From assembly GCA_022828595.1 (NCBI GenBank), contig JAKGHH010000002.1:41882222-41946221 (forward strand): DNA of 64,000 nucleotides, given 5' to 3'. The position numbers were made by a program, and so were the translations under genes. Below the pieces are notes generated by a model. The model had not been told where the DNA came from, searched no databases, and worked only from the letters and a program-made list of their open reading frames with translations. Within the stretch, counting starts at the first letter, position 1, and every line of letters starts with the position of its first letter. Positions 45,781 to 56,226 of the stretch are shown here, piece by piece. This DNA is from Nelumbo lutea (taxonomy: Eukaryota > Streptophyta > Magnoliopsida > Proteales > Nelumbonaceae).

Positions 45781-45829
45781 AATAAATAATAATAGCTGGC
45801 AAACGTGGAGATCTCATCCTCTCGTGATT

Positions 45830-46206
45830 CTTCTCCATTGCAAATTTGCAATTGCAAGGTACATAGATTTGCCCCCTCCCCCCGATCTTATATCTCTCTC
45901 GTCTTCCTCGAGCAGAGAAGTCAATCTCTCTCTCTCTCTCTGGGTTGAGGAGGCTCTTTCTCAGCAGCATAATAACAGAGATCAGATCATATTTCTTTAT
46001 TGTGAAGAGTTTGATATAGGAAGTGTATCCCTCTTTTTCTCTCTGAACATCTTCAAAAGGGTCTTTCTTTCTATCCAAGGCTAAAATCTACAGTTTGGAT
46101 CACTCTTGTCGCTTTAAAGCAGATTGAGGAGCCAAGCATTCAAGTTTTACTTCTATTTCTGTCTACCCAAAAAAGGTTTTGCTTCTATTTATCCCTTCCT
46201 CACCAG
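45830..46206 (+). other. Likely non-coding first exon (5' UTR) of the NLR gene
   Basis: CT-rich leader-like sequence ends at a donor (CTCACCAG then GTATTTAA). The matching acceptor is TTAGTTGCAG at 47541-47550, 14 bp before the NLR start codon. Plant NLR genes often have a 5'-UTR intron, so the arrangement is plausible. The transcription start is not known. Confidence 0.5.
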
Positions 46207-46544
46207 GTATTTAATTATCCCTTTATTTTTGTTTTACATTTATTGAACGGTTCCACTAGTCACTAGAGACCACTTCATTTTGACTGTTTGTATTTTACTC
46301 TCTTTCTCAAACATGCTAGGACTGGCGAGTCAGTGTTGAACGTCCAACCATCTGGACCGATCTCTTAACCAGATATAATTCCAAAGTGTTATGGCCCATA
46401 TGGCCAAATCTGAAACCTATGTAATATCAGGGCTGATTCCTTGACCCACTAAAAGTACTTTGAAGAACAAATCAAAAGATTGAAAAGGCTATCTATATTT
46501 CAGGGTTTAAGATTTTCTGCCCACAACCTGTTCCTACATCCCTA

Positions 46545-46635
46545 CCCACCAGGCACTACAGTTTCTCATTGGGAATATCTTCAGTGTCATTCGCCGGGGA
46601 GATGTTCCCAATACACGTGTGGGTGGGCAAGAATG
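46545..46635. repeat. Imperfect fold-back related to 51721-51837
   Basis: CTACCCACC...ATTGGGAATATCTTC pairs imperfectly with the complement of GGGGAGATGTTCCCAATACACGTGTGGGTGGG. The right arm phrase GGAGATGTTCC.AATACACGT is shared with the fold-back at 51721-51837. Confidence 0.5.
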
Positions 46636-47105
46636 TGGGTGACATATTAGAACTGATGTTTGAGAGATTTTCTTTCTCTTCATTTTTTCTTTCTTTTATT
46701 GGGAAAATCTATGATGCATATCGACCGATCAAAACCCACCCATGAATTTTGATTAATAACAAATTGGTTATCGCGTCTAGGATACCAGTTGATTGATCAG
46801 AAGTTTATACAAGGGGATAATCCATTCCACAATCCTGAAGTCAGCGGGATTTGATACCAAGTCCATGCTACAATCAGCCATAGACCTTACCAATCTGAGC
46901 CAATTGGCACTCCATGTTTGAGTGTTGAGACAGAGAACTGAGAACTGAGAACTGAGTTGTGGTTCATCATGTAAATAACACAACCGTCTGAACCAGGTTG
47001 ATCCTAAGAACAGTAATGGTAATATGATACGGCATTAATTTTTACAAAATTATTACCTTAATGATTTTTCCCCTCTGGAATTTAGTGATAAAGTATCTTA
47101 ATCTT

Positions 47106-47411
47106 AGGGCCCATTGGTTTGTTGGATTTTGAGAGGAAGAAAAGTTGGTCAATGGGATTTTGATTCTCATTGACCATGAAACCCATGTTGAATTTTCATA
47201 TTTATGTGAGGGTTGGAAAATTTATTTTTCCAAGCAAGTGATACCAATCTCCTAAATGGATAAGTAACTTTTCCACCTGGAGGAAATTGCCAACATTTAG
47301 TGAAATAAAATTATTCCTTCTAATAATGACATTTTATGGCTAAAACAGCCATTGTCTGATTTGCCAAAGAAATAAAAGAACTTGTGTAGATGCAATTACA
47401 TGGGAAACAAT
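47106..47411. mobile_element. MITE-like repeat, third copy of the 9686/14078 family
   Basis: Begins AGGGCCCATTGGTTTGTTGG and shares TTGGTCAATGGGATTTTG, TAATAATGACATTTTATGGC, AAAACAGCCATTGTCTGATT and AATAAAAGAACTTG with the two earlier copies. It lies in the NLR leader intron. Confidence 0.68.
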
Positions 47412-47564
47412 TATTCAGGTGTTAAAAGGTCTTAACCATTTAAGTGATAATTTACCACGAAAGTTGTGGTATGTTGATTATTGATGGTGTAATATTACAG
47501 TCGGGGATATATATACTTACTACATTATTGGTTTTTCTTATTAGTTGCAGGCAAAATTAAAACA

Positions 47565-48071
47565 ATGAATATTTTAGGGAAGCATTTATGCGGTTTTCTG
47601 AAACGTCGATTTGAAGAAGCTTTCTTCCTTGAGAAAAACTTTGAAGAACTCAAGAGGGAAGAAGAACATCTCTCAAATAAGAAAGCACGGATTGAAAGAA
47701 AGATAAATGAAGACACAGTGTCAAAAATGCCAACTCCTGAAACTTCACAGTGGCTTGACTACTTAAGACGTTTCGAAACAGAATATAGCACATTGTGTAC
47801 AGATCTTGAAGAATATAGGCAACTCCCCAGAAAATGGTGTGCCATTTGGCAACGAGTATGTCTGGGCAGGCGTGTAGCAACTCAGAGAAATGAGATTTCC
47901 AGGCTCAAAGAGGAAGCCAAGTTCGAGGATGGAGTGATGGTTGATGCACCATTACAAAATGTTGAGCGAGTACATGCACCACAAATGAAAAGCGAGAAGT
48001 CAACTGCTCGTACAGTAAAGAAGATATTGAAATGCCTTGAAGATGATCAAGTCCAAAAGATGGGAATGTGA
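47565..48071 (+). pseudogene. NLR segment 1: coiled-coil domain
   Basis: 168 codons from the ATG at 47565, the first one after the leader-intron acceptor. It is rich in Glu/Lys/Leu with heptad-like spacing (LEKNFEELKREEEHLSNKKA). It ends with EKSTARTVKKILKCLEDDQV, the usual lead-in to the NB-ARC, then MGM and TGA at the deletion junction. As a stand-alone product it would be a CC-only peptide; some truncated CC proteins act in defence, but nothing here shows that this one does. Confidence 0.85.
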
Positions 48072-49135
48072 GAAAAATTCAAAATCAAATTGCTCAACGG
48101 TTGAATTTGAGAGTTGGTAATTGTGGTGAAGAATCTCATGGTAATAATAGTGTGAGAAGGCAAATACTAGGAAAGTTACAGAATAAGAAGTGGTTGCTAA
48201 TTTTGGATGATATGTGGGATAATGTTGATTTAGAAGGTGTAGGGATCCCTAGCCAGAGCAGAGGAAACGGATCCAAGATAGTGTTAACAACTCGATCCTT
48301 TAATGTGTGTAATAAAATGGAAACTGATGAAGAGATTAAGGTGGATGTGTTGTTGAAGAAAGAAGCATGGGAGCTATTTCGAGAAGTAGTTTCTCAAGTT
48401 GTGGATGCTCCAGAGATACAAGGCATAGCCAAGCAGATAGTTGAAAAGTGCAGAGGTTTGCCACTCACCATCAAGGTGATTGGAGGGTTTTTAAGAAAGA
48501 AGAAAGATGTTCATGTGTGGAAGAATGCACTTTATGAGATGAGTTCTGCCAAGTATGAGATAATTGATGATATGGAGGACTCTGTCTTCAAGATTTTGAA
48601 GTTCAGCTATGATCAACTAAAGACTAAAAGGAAGAAGAATTGCTTCTTATATTGTGCATTATTTCCAGAAGATTCTATGATAAAAAATGAGGAATTGATA
48701 TATTATTGGGTTGGGGAGGGTTTTATCAGTGATGGGGTGGTGCAAAGTTTGGATGATGCAATTAATAGAGGATATACTATAGTGGATGAGCTTTGCAATG
48801 CCTCTTTGTTAGAGTTTACAAAGGATAGGCATGGGGATAAATGTGTGAAGGTGCATGATGTGATTAGAGATCTAGCATTGAGAATCACATCACCAGCAAC
48901 ATCAACATTAGATAATTTCCCTAGTGATGAGGGAGAGAGTGGTATATTCTTAGTAAGAGCAAGAGTGGAGATGGAAGATCCTCCATGCGTGGAGGAATGG
49001 AAACAGAAACATAGGATCTCACTGATGGAAAATGGCAACCTTTATTACCTACCCGATAGGCCCCAGTGTAACTCACTCTTGACATTGTTGCTTCAAAAGA
49101 ACTCCAAATTGGAGAGAATTCCAGTCATTCTTTGA
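48068..49135 (+). pseudogene. NLR segment 2: NB-ARC without P-loop, first LRR
   Basis: The frame opens at the deletion junction with VRKIQNQIAQRLNL, a sequence that in family members follows the P-loop and RNBS-A by about 40 residues. It contains all later NB-ARC motifs through MHD and the start of the LRR (LLTLLLQKNSKLERIP). It has no natural ATG at its start. It ends at TGA 49133-49135, created by an indel just before the FFEHM-HNLRVLDIS LRR motif. Confidence 0.9.
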
Positions 49136-49139
49136 GCAC

Positions 49140-49640
49140 ATGCATAACCTGCGAGTTCTAGACATATCAAAAACTGGTATAGATGATTTACCGCCATCGA
49201 TTTCATGCCTCGTAAACCTTCGTGGGTTATATGCAATGTATACAGGCCTACGTAAATGTCCATCCCAAATAGGATGTCTCAGGAGTCTTGAGGTTCTTCA
49301 TCTTGGTGGAGGTGAGATGGAATACTTGCCTACAGAGGTTGGGCAACTAACTAGGCTTAGGAGCTTGATTATAACATTTAGTAGGTATGGAGGATCAGTA
49401 GTGGTGGAAGGTAAGAGGATGATACCCCGTGGAATGCTATCAAGGCTTTCTCTATTAGAAGATCTAAGGGTAGACAACGTTGGTCCAGGGTTAGATGAGG
49501 ATTGGGTTGAGATTGGAGAATCAATTGCTGAGGAAGTTGATAGCTTGAACAAACTAACTCGTCTTGAGATGAACATCCCCAAGTTGGATTCTTATCTCAA
49601 ATTTGTCCAAGAAAGTTTTGCAGCAAGACTCGACGCTTGA
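49140..49640 (+). pseudogene. NLR segment 3: LRR region
   Basis: It encodes several LRRs (HNLRVLDISKTGIDDLPPSI, LRSLEVLHLGGGEMEYLP, LTRLRSLIITFS). The frame joins segment 2 by an indel near 49127 and is lost again near 49630 at FAARLDA-stop. Confidence 0.88.
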
Positions 49641-50350
49641 AAACGTCTCACCTCTCTATTGGTTACCATGTCAAAGATCAGATGTCGTTCTCTCCATTAG
49701 TTGATGTTGGGGAGCATAGATTGAGATTTCTAGACAGCATTGAGTTATTAGCCAATGATGATATCAGGGTTACAATAAGTCGTGCTACCAAGTTGTTTCT
49801 AGAAGGTTGTACAACTCCTAGAAAACTTTCAGATTTAGGCATGGAAAATTTCAAGGGGATAAAGAAGATTTATATGAAAGGTTGTGAAAGAGTAGAAAGT
49901 GTGATAGATGGAAATGACTTAAATGACAGTTTCATGGCAACCCATTGTCAAGTTTTACCCAACATACAAACATTACATCTCTCAAACCTGGATAATTTGA
50001 GAAGCATTTGGGAGGGAGCAGCACCACCTCAAAGCCTCAATCAGTTAACAAGCATACATGTATACTGCTGTGATAATTTGCCATTTATCTTCTCAAGGTG
50101 TATGATTCAGCATCTACCCAATCTTCAAACACTTCATGTCAGTAATTGTTTGAGAGTTGAAGAGATAGTGAAGGAAGAAGAAGAAGAAGGAGAAGAGAAG
50201 AATGAGATGGTGGGTTCTTCCTCTAACCAAGTTGATGATCATCATGATTTTGTCCACCTCCCTTGCTTATCTAAATTGTCACTTGTTTGTCTACCAAAAC
50301 TGAGGAGAGTATGCAAAAGGGTTCGGTTGGCTTTGCCCCCATCTGTCTAG
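49637..50350 (+). pseudogene. NLR segment 4: C-terminal LRR region
   Basis: It continues the LRRs with ATKLFLEGCTTPRKL, LPNIQTLHLSNLDNLRSIW and LPNLQTLHVSNCLRVEEIV, an acidic EEEEEGEE stretch, and LPCLSKLSLVCLPKLRRV. TAG at 50348-50350 ends it, yet the same frame beyond encodes IFISSCPEVIKQGFEWWEDD and on to 50503, typical of the family C-terminus. The TAG is therefore premature by about 51 codons. Confidence 0.88.
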
Positions 50351-50506
50351 ATTTTTATTAGTTCTTGTCCAGAAGTAATAAAACAAGGCTTTGAATGGTG
50401 GGAAGATGATGGCAGTAATTCCAGTAACATTCTCCATATGGAATGGGACTCAACTGTGGTAACAGGGTGGCGCGAAAAAGTAGTAAAGCGTAAGAAGATG
50501 ATATGA

Positions 50507-50946
50507 CCACAGTTCCAATTGTAACATGGATGATTTGATAAGCTTTTATATGAATCATGTTTTTTGTTCCAATTTGATACAGTTATTATAAATGAATCAT
50601 AGTCGAACCCAATAGATATATGACTCTGACATGACGAATCAAAATCAAATTACGGTTTGAAAGGATTAAATCCGATGCATTTGTAGCCCTAAAAAATCTA
50701 TGATATCTTCAAACGTTTATTTAGGCATTTTTCATCCAGGCAAGAGGCATACGTCGCCTCAGGGATTGTCATATTATATTGGAGATAAAAGATGGATGGA
50801 ATACATTAGTGAGAGAATTGATGTGGAAAATGATAGAATTAAGGAAAATAACATTAGGTGTCCAGTCTTTTTTGCAAGATATATGGAAGATCTGATAGCT
50901 AACGACATTGTGAGTTTTTTCATTAATATCTTAGAAGTCCAAAGAT
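50507..50946. other. NLR 3' region, intergenic
   Basis: The 90-codon frame at 50700-50972 has plausible composition but no recognisable motif and overlaps a MITE end. I cannot support a gene. Confidence 0.4.
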
Positions 50947-51131
50947 CGTTTGGTTGGATTTGTTCTTCATAAGCCCGAATCGAGTTTATCGTAAGAAGCT
51001 GGAAAGGCAAAAATGCAAGAAGCTTCATTTTTAGCTTCCTAAAATAAGTCCAAATTGAGCTTCTCATGTCATTTCGGACCATGGTGTTTTAGCATAAACA
51101 TCTTCCTCCAATCAAACAGAAGAACCAAACG
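50947..51131. mobile_element. Small MITE-like element
   Basis: The left end CGTTTGGTTGGATTTGTTC and the complement of the right end CGTTTGGTTCTTCTGTTTG form an imperfect inverted repeat around 185 bp with no coding capacity. Confidence 0.55.
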
Positions 51132-51720
51132 TGAATTACCGAATTTTTTAAAACGGAAAGACGCACTAAATGGGGCCTCAGTCTTTTCTTTTTTTCCTAC
51201 CCTCATCAACTTTACATAAATATTTCTCTTGTAATAAAGTATCTCAAATTCATTATTTACCTAAAAAGAGCATTTTACGATCATGGTATAACTGATTTTG
51301 GATTAGGTAGGGATGGCAACATCTAGGGTGTACGTATGTACAAAAATTGGTATCTGCAAAAATTGCCCTTCTCATTCTCAAAATTGCCCAAATAAACCCG
51401 CCATGAACTGTCTCACTCCATTCAAAGTACATCCCTATACTTCTTTTAAAATTGTCTCTTTGATACACATCATATTTTTAATACTTTGAATCAGGTTTTG
51501 ATAAACAAGTCTTATTGGGGTTGGGACAAATTAAATACCCAAAAATTTTCACAAAAATGTCATCTCTATTTTTAAGACAAGTTACATGTCTTTAGAAAAA
51601 TCTTAATATCATTACCAAAAGAAAAATAGAAAACTCAATATATTGTTCAAGTACTCAATAAATAAAATTGGATTTGCTCTATGCAAAATTATGGTCACTT
51701 TTCCTGAGATCACACATCTC
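51132..51720. other. Intergenic, no gene seen
   Basis: AT-rich without recognisable features. Confidence 0.5.
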
Positions 51721-51837
51721 TGCCCCACAGCACATCCCCATCGCGTATTGGAAACATCTCCTGATGATGATATCATTGGTTCTGATACTATCATCAGGAG
51801 ATGTTCCTAATACACGTCAGGGATATGCTGTGGGGCA
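51721..51837. repeat. Fold-back (hairpin) with 48-bp arms
   Basis: The left arm 51721-51768 (TGCCCCACAGCACATCCC then GGAAACATCTCCTGATGAT) and right arm 51790-51837 (ATCATCAGGAGATGTTCC then GGATATGCTGTGGGGCA) pair with few mismatches around a ~21-base loop. Pairing extends weakly outward (CACATCTC / GAAATGTG). A related but worse fold-back is at 46545-46635, so this is a repeat family rather than a unique hairpin. Confidence 0.8.
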
Positions 51838-52403
51838 TTCTAGTGCAGAAATGTGAGCTCATTTTTCCTATAAGGGTGTAGTGCTGACTGGATTCAAAAA
51901 ATGAGACAATCCAAGTCTTTTGAATTGCTTTGATGGGATCTGCCCACTCCATGGGCAGAGAAAAGAAGAGTTGAGAGGGAACAATCGAACGATCGGCTTT
52001 CTTTTCTTTTGGTAAGAAGATTAGCTTTTCATTCACACTCGTATTTATAGGGTTGTTTTTTATTATTATTATTTTTTTTTCATCAATAGGCAAGTGAGAC
52101 ACAACACAACTCATCATAACTAGATTGCTTTAACTTCCTCATGAAAACCTTGTACACTGGTGGTCGTGGGCTTTGGACCTGGTTCAGATTCTGTACTTGG
52201 AGACTCTACTCCTTACTCAGGGGCCCGTTAAATTTACCATACTCAGATTCCCTGCCTTGGATTCGTAATCTTGGGCCCGTGAGGCCCATTAAACCTAATA
52301 ATGTTTAGCCATCTCATTGAACTTTTTTCTTTTCTGATAAAACATCCATTGGATAATTTTTTACAACATATATTTTGTTGAGTGTGCCTCAACTACCTAG
52401 ATT
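51838..52403. other. Intergenic, no gene seen
   Basis: GGGCCCGTTAAATTTACC and GGGCCCGTGAGGCCCATT words (52221, 52274) occur close together. No coding signal. Confidence 0.45.
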
Positions 52404-52543
52404 TTTTCTTTTTTCTTTTTTTTTTTTTGGTATTTGGTGCCACGTATCATTAAACCCCCCTCCCCTCCCCAAATCGGTGGTTGTGAGAATCAGCTTCACG
52501 ACAATGCTGGAGCAAACCAGCTAATATACCAATGAACCACCCA
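52404..52543 (-). mobile_element. tRNA-derived SINE, second copy, with 16-bp target duplication
   Basis: Same family as 21622-21769: a T-rich tail on the plus strand, then GGTATTTGGTGCCACGTATC, GGTGGTTGTGAGAATC and AGCAAACCAGCTAATATACC. Flanks CTCAACTACCTAGATT (52388-52403) and CTCAACTGCCTAAATT (52544-52559) are a 16-bp duplication with two mismatches, so this copy is older than the first. Confidence 0.83.
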
Positions 52544-52716
52544 CTCAACTGCCTAAATTCATAACATAGCCTTACCCGATGAGCTGGGGTATGCTCACAA
52601 CAAAATACTTTTCCAACATATTCCAAACACAGATTTAGTTTACATCATTGTTTTTCCATTCTCCATAATTTTATCCTTTTCTAAAGGTCCATGGGCTCAC
52701 ATTCATGACCTATACC

Positions 52717-52913
52717 CAAGGTTCAACGTATCGATAAGGGAAGGTGTGTATCAATCACCTAACGCAAGCCTTCCTTTTAGTGTTTTTTTAATACATGAGG
52801 GAATGGCCGAATGGGTCCTGTCTATTCTACCCCATGAAATGGGCTAAAAGGCTTGTATTTCATGTTTCGGACACCCACCCACACGAAATGATATATCAAA
52901 TATTTAAACCTTG
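52717..52913. mobile_element. MITE-like element, CAAGGTT...AACCTTG family
   Basis: Ends CAAGGTTCAACGTATCGATA and (complement) CAAGGTTTAAATATTTGATA match the family at 5062 and 8826. Flanks CCTATACCC and TCTATATCC are a possible ~9-bp duplication with two mismatches. Confidence 0.7.
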
Positions 52914-53186
52914 TCTATATCCCACACCTTCCCTATATATGCAGTCATATTTGCCGATTTACGTCATTATTCTCTTTTCTATGTTTCATATTTTTCCTTT
53001 CCCATTAAGGGTGTATTGGTCATTTTCTATGATGAGATATTTTCCTTCTTTTTCTAAGTTTGGTATATAAAAGAAATAATATATGCAATGTTAAATTTTA
53101 CCAATCTTGATTACTTCGGTAGAGCAGTTAGCCGGACAGATTTAGTCAGTACAGGAATAAGTATAGTAGAAATTTCAAAGGACCAA
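52914..53186. other. Spacer with possible decayed gypsy sequence
   Basis: No confident feature. Sequence from about 53100 may belong to the gypsy integrase region that follows. Confidence 0.4.
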
Positions 53187-53550
53187 TGCAAAGTATAAGC
53201 TTGCAGCTAATAGGCATCGTAGGTACCAGGTGTTTGACGTCGGTGATGAAGTCATGGTGTTCTTAAGGAAGGAGCGCATACCCATTGGGAAACATAGCAA
53301 GCTACAGCCTCGGAAGTATGGCCCATTCAAAATTATCAAGAAGATCAATGACAACGCTTACGTAGTGGACTTGCCAGATCACATGGGTATTTCCAAAACA
53401 TTTAATGTTGCTGATTTTCATCATTATTTTCCGAAAGCGACGCTTGCCTATCCTGATCATGACTCGAGGTCAAATTCTTTTCAAGTGGGGGAGAATGATG
53501 GAGGGTCAGTGCGGGACCCACTGAACCAACCGGCGCCAGCTCAAGATTAG
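53187..53550 (+). pseudogene. Ty3/gypsy integrase C-terminus
   Basis: In-frame sequence ANRHRRYQVFDVGDEVMVFL then GKHSKLQPRKYGPFKIIKKI and NAYVVDLPDHMGI is the GPF/Y module at the end of a plant gypsy integrase. In live elements this part helps the integrase bind DNA. No chromodomain follows; the frame runs through a polypurine tract (CAAGTGGGGGAGAA, 53482-53495) into an LTR and stops at 53548-53550. Everything upstream is missing. Confidence 0.9.
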
Positions 53551-53890
53551 AAGGACAGACTTCTTATGCCAACCGACTTCGGATGTTGGTGGACATCGGA
53601 TAGTGGGCATCGAAGGCATTGACATCGGACGACAAGTCCAGTTCCTAGTTGTTTTAGTTGTTTTACAAGTTTAAATTTCCTAGTTATTCTACAAAACTAC
53701 CAGTATATATTATAAATAGTTATGTTCTAAATTTAATGAGACACACAAGAATTTCTTTATTCACTTCTCTCTCTTCTAAGGCTCTACGCCTAGTTCTTTT
53801 CGTGAGGCTTCAAGTTCGAACCTGGCTCGATCGTCTGGGTGCTTGTATAATTAGCCCGGTCGAGTGCGTCACGTTGCATCAGTTCCATCA
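53496..53890 (+). repeat. 3' LTR of the gypsy integrase remnant
   Basis: Starts TGATGGAGGGTCAGTGC after the polypurine tract and ends about GTTCCATCA. A TATA box TATTATAAATAG lies near 53706-53717. No partner LTR is present, so the ends are estimates. Confidence 0.7.
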
Positions 53891-55382
53891 TAGAAAGGTA
53901 TTTTTGTCTTCATTTTTTCGATGAGAAACCAACTCCGGCGAGTCTTTTGTTTCTAGTAGAGACTACAAGGTTTTTGAGTAAACAAAGTAGCTTCTAATTG
54001 TTGGTTCTGGTTGAATGGAACAGAAATGCTGCTAGTTTCAATTTTTTGGGTTAGCTACAAAAATAAGTTTTAAGTAGGTTTTCATTTTTTTAGATTTAAC
54101 AATCTAGTAAATTCATAGGTATAGACTATTCTCTTTGAGGATTTTTAGATTACTAGAAAGAAATCAACTTGATGAGATTGCCATTTCTTCTTAAAATTTA
54201 TGCGAGGCGTTATCGTTATTTCTCTATCAAACTTATATGGGTTTGATTTTGTTCTTTCCCAGAAAGAAATCAATTTGTTCTTTCTCAAATAGAGGCATTA
54301 TTGTTATTTCTCCATCAAACTTATCTGGGTTGCACCTTTTTGTCAATTGTGAGGAGCAAAAAGAGGAATTTGAAACCTCATGAATCAAAGCAAGTTGTGC
54401 AAACTGCAAGTAATTTCTGGATTTAGGTGAGATAACTAGTCTTAACAACCAAACACTATGAACAAATTTGATGGGATAACTAGTCTCAACAACCAAACAT
54501 AGTGTGATAGGAATGAGAAAATAAATTTTCCCTTCCCATCCCATCCTTTCTCATTCCATCTCTTCTCGTCCCATCCTTTTTCATCCCATCTGTTCTCGTC
54601 CCATCCTTTCTTGGCAACCAAATGGACCCTTACTTCTATGTTTGATAAACAAGAATTATTTTTATTGGTAATGAATAAATAAATAAATGTATTAATCTTT
54701 AATGTCATAAATAAAAATAAAATTAATAAAATATATAAATATATAAATACATAAATTTTGCAAAAAAACATTTAAGCACGTGTATAATATCATATATTTA
54801 TAGTATTAAATAAAAAAGTAAGTGTAATATATTAGAATTATTTTTATACAAAAAAAAATGTAGAAAGTTGAACACACCTATAATTCTATATTTACACTAC
54901 TATTAAAAATATGAATACAATTGTGAAACTTTTTTTTGACTAAAGTATCCCTATTTAATTGTAAGGTTTAAGTTATAAATTGACCTACTACTTTTCACTT
55001 CATTCGATTCCCTCTATTTAAATCTTACAATTTTTTGATAAATGAGCAAAAGAAAAAAGATACACAAAAAAAATTACTACAAAAAGAAAAGTCTAGCAAA
55101 GCAAGTATGCCTGTTAATGATACTTGAAACTTTACAACTTGATCAGATTATCACATATTTGAATGGGGTGTTTATGTAATTAGATTTGGATTTTGCAATA
55201 TGTATTTGATTAATAATAAAAAATAAAAATACATACAATTTATAAAAAAATTTGAATATATTATTACTATCATTATTATCATTTAGAATTGTCACATGTA
55301 AAGCACGTGCATGCTTACTAGTGTGTGTGTGTGTGTAGGCCCACCCAAGTTGCACCAGAAAAGCATATTTCACTATACATAT
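53891..55382. other. AT-rich intergenic DNA with a short minisatellite
   Basis: No gene. At 54530-54605 a ~20-bp C/T-rich unit (CTTCTCGTCCCATCCTTT-type) is repeated about four times. At 54425-54510 GGGATAACTAGTCT-type and CAACCAAACA phrases are duplicated ~60 bp apart. CAACCAAATGGACCCTTA (54614-54631) resembles a hAT-type MITE end. Confidence 0.5.
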
Positions 55383-55800
55383 CTAGGGATGGAAATTTTC
55401 CCCATCCCGTCAAGTACCTGACCTCCCCAACCCAATGGGGTCGGGGATGGGGATTAATAGGAATCCTTGAATGGGGTCAGGGTTGGGGTTGGGGATGGAG
55501 ATGGGGAATGAAGTCCCCACCCCACCCTGACCTCAATTATATATATTAATATATATTATTATATATTTCAATGTATTTAAAATATTATTTATATTTGAAA
55601 AGTTTTCTTTATTTTAATTTAATTAATACTGTTAATTTTAAAATTTTGGAGATCCGGGTCTCCATAGGGAATCCATCTCTGCTGGGGAATGGGGATGGAG
55701 GATAAATTTTATCCCCAACAGGAATCGGAGTTAAGAATGAGAATTCAATTCAAAATGGGGTTTGGGAATGGGAATATAATCCCCACCCTAAACCCGCCCC
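55383..55800. repeat. G-rich GGGGATGGGGA repeat with potential G-quadruplex
   Basis: Two G-rich flanks (55436-55510 and 55675-55790) surround an AT-rich centre, and both ends contain CCCCAT/ATGGGG words in inverted arrangement. The first flank has more than four runs of three or four G within about 40 bases on the plus strand. The type is familiar as a dispersed plant repeat; its class is unclear to me. Confidence 0.6.
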
Positions 55801-56226
55801 ATTCCCATTCTTATAAGCTTATAAAATGCAATTTATCAAATACTTTGTAACTTGATAATAATGTAGATTTGCAAAGGTTGTAAATGCACCAGTTCTAATA
55901 GTGGGTAACCATTATCCCCCTAATTGCAATTTAATTTGGTTTTGCCAACTTAGTGCAGTGGACGGCAGACGGCATGAAAACTTAAAAATTAGAATGAATG
56001 ATAATTTGGTTTTTGTTATGATTATATTTGCCACGCTATATTTACAATGAAAATTTGAAAATAATATATCAAAAAGAGTAGGAAGTAAACTTTGCTTCAC
56101 AAGGAGGAAAGTAATCATGCCTGGCTTCTATGGGCTAGATATCAAAATTATATAAACAGTGCTTTCCCGGTAGCTTGACGCATAAGTGATACTTCAAGAC
56201 TTTTGTTCCATGTGATAGCTCCTTTG
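55801..56226. other. Intergenic, no gene seen
   Basis: AT-rich with no recognisable feature. Confidence 0.5.

Larger units (their letters stand above)
46207..47550 (+). other. Likely 5'-UTR intron of the NLR gene
   Basis: About 1.34 kb with GT-AG ends. It contains a fold-back-like stretch (about 46545-46635) and a MITE (47106-47411). No coding sequence is seen in it. Confidence 0.45.
47565..50506 (+). pseudogene. CC-NBS-LRR (RPS2-like) resistance gene relic without P-loop
   Basis: Domains in order: a coiled-coil N-terminus (47565 to about 47990), an NB-ARC domain (about 48000-48880) and leucine-rich repeats (about 49020-50500). Intact relatives detect pathogen effectors inside the cell and trigger defence; the NB-ARC acts as an ADP/ATP switch. 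Here the P-loop (GxGGxGKTT) and the segment up to RNBS-A are deleted at about 48062-48070 and the frame shifts there. Further frame changes lie near 49127 and 49630, and a TAG at 50348 cuts off a conserved-looking tail that stays open to TGA 50504-50506. Kinase-2 (LILDDMW), RNBS-B (GSKIVLTTRS), GLPL (CRGLPLTIKV), RNBS-D (CFLYCALFPED) and a VHD-type MHD motif remain. The locus is almost certainly non-functional as a full NLR. Sequencing indels could explain the frameshifts but not the P-loop loss. Confidence 0.93.

Noticed and set aside
48062..48070. Possibility that an unspliced intron hides the missing NLR P-loop.
   Set aside because: No P-loop-like sequence (GxGGxGKT) occurs on the plus strand near this locus, and there are no GT-AG borders at the junction; the sequence simply joins two distant motifs.
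48703..49038. 111-codon minus-strand ORF.
   Set aside because: Antisense shadow of the NLR coding sequence.
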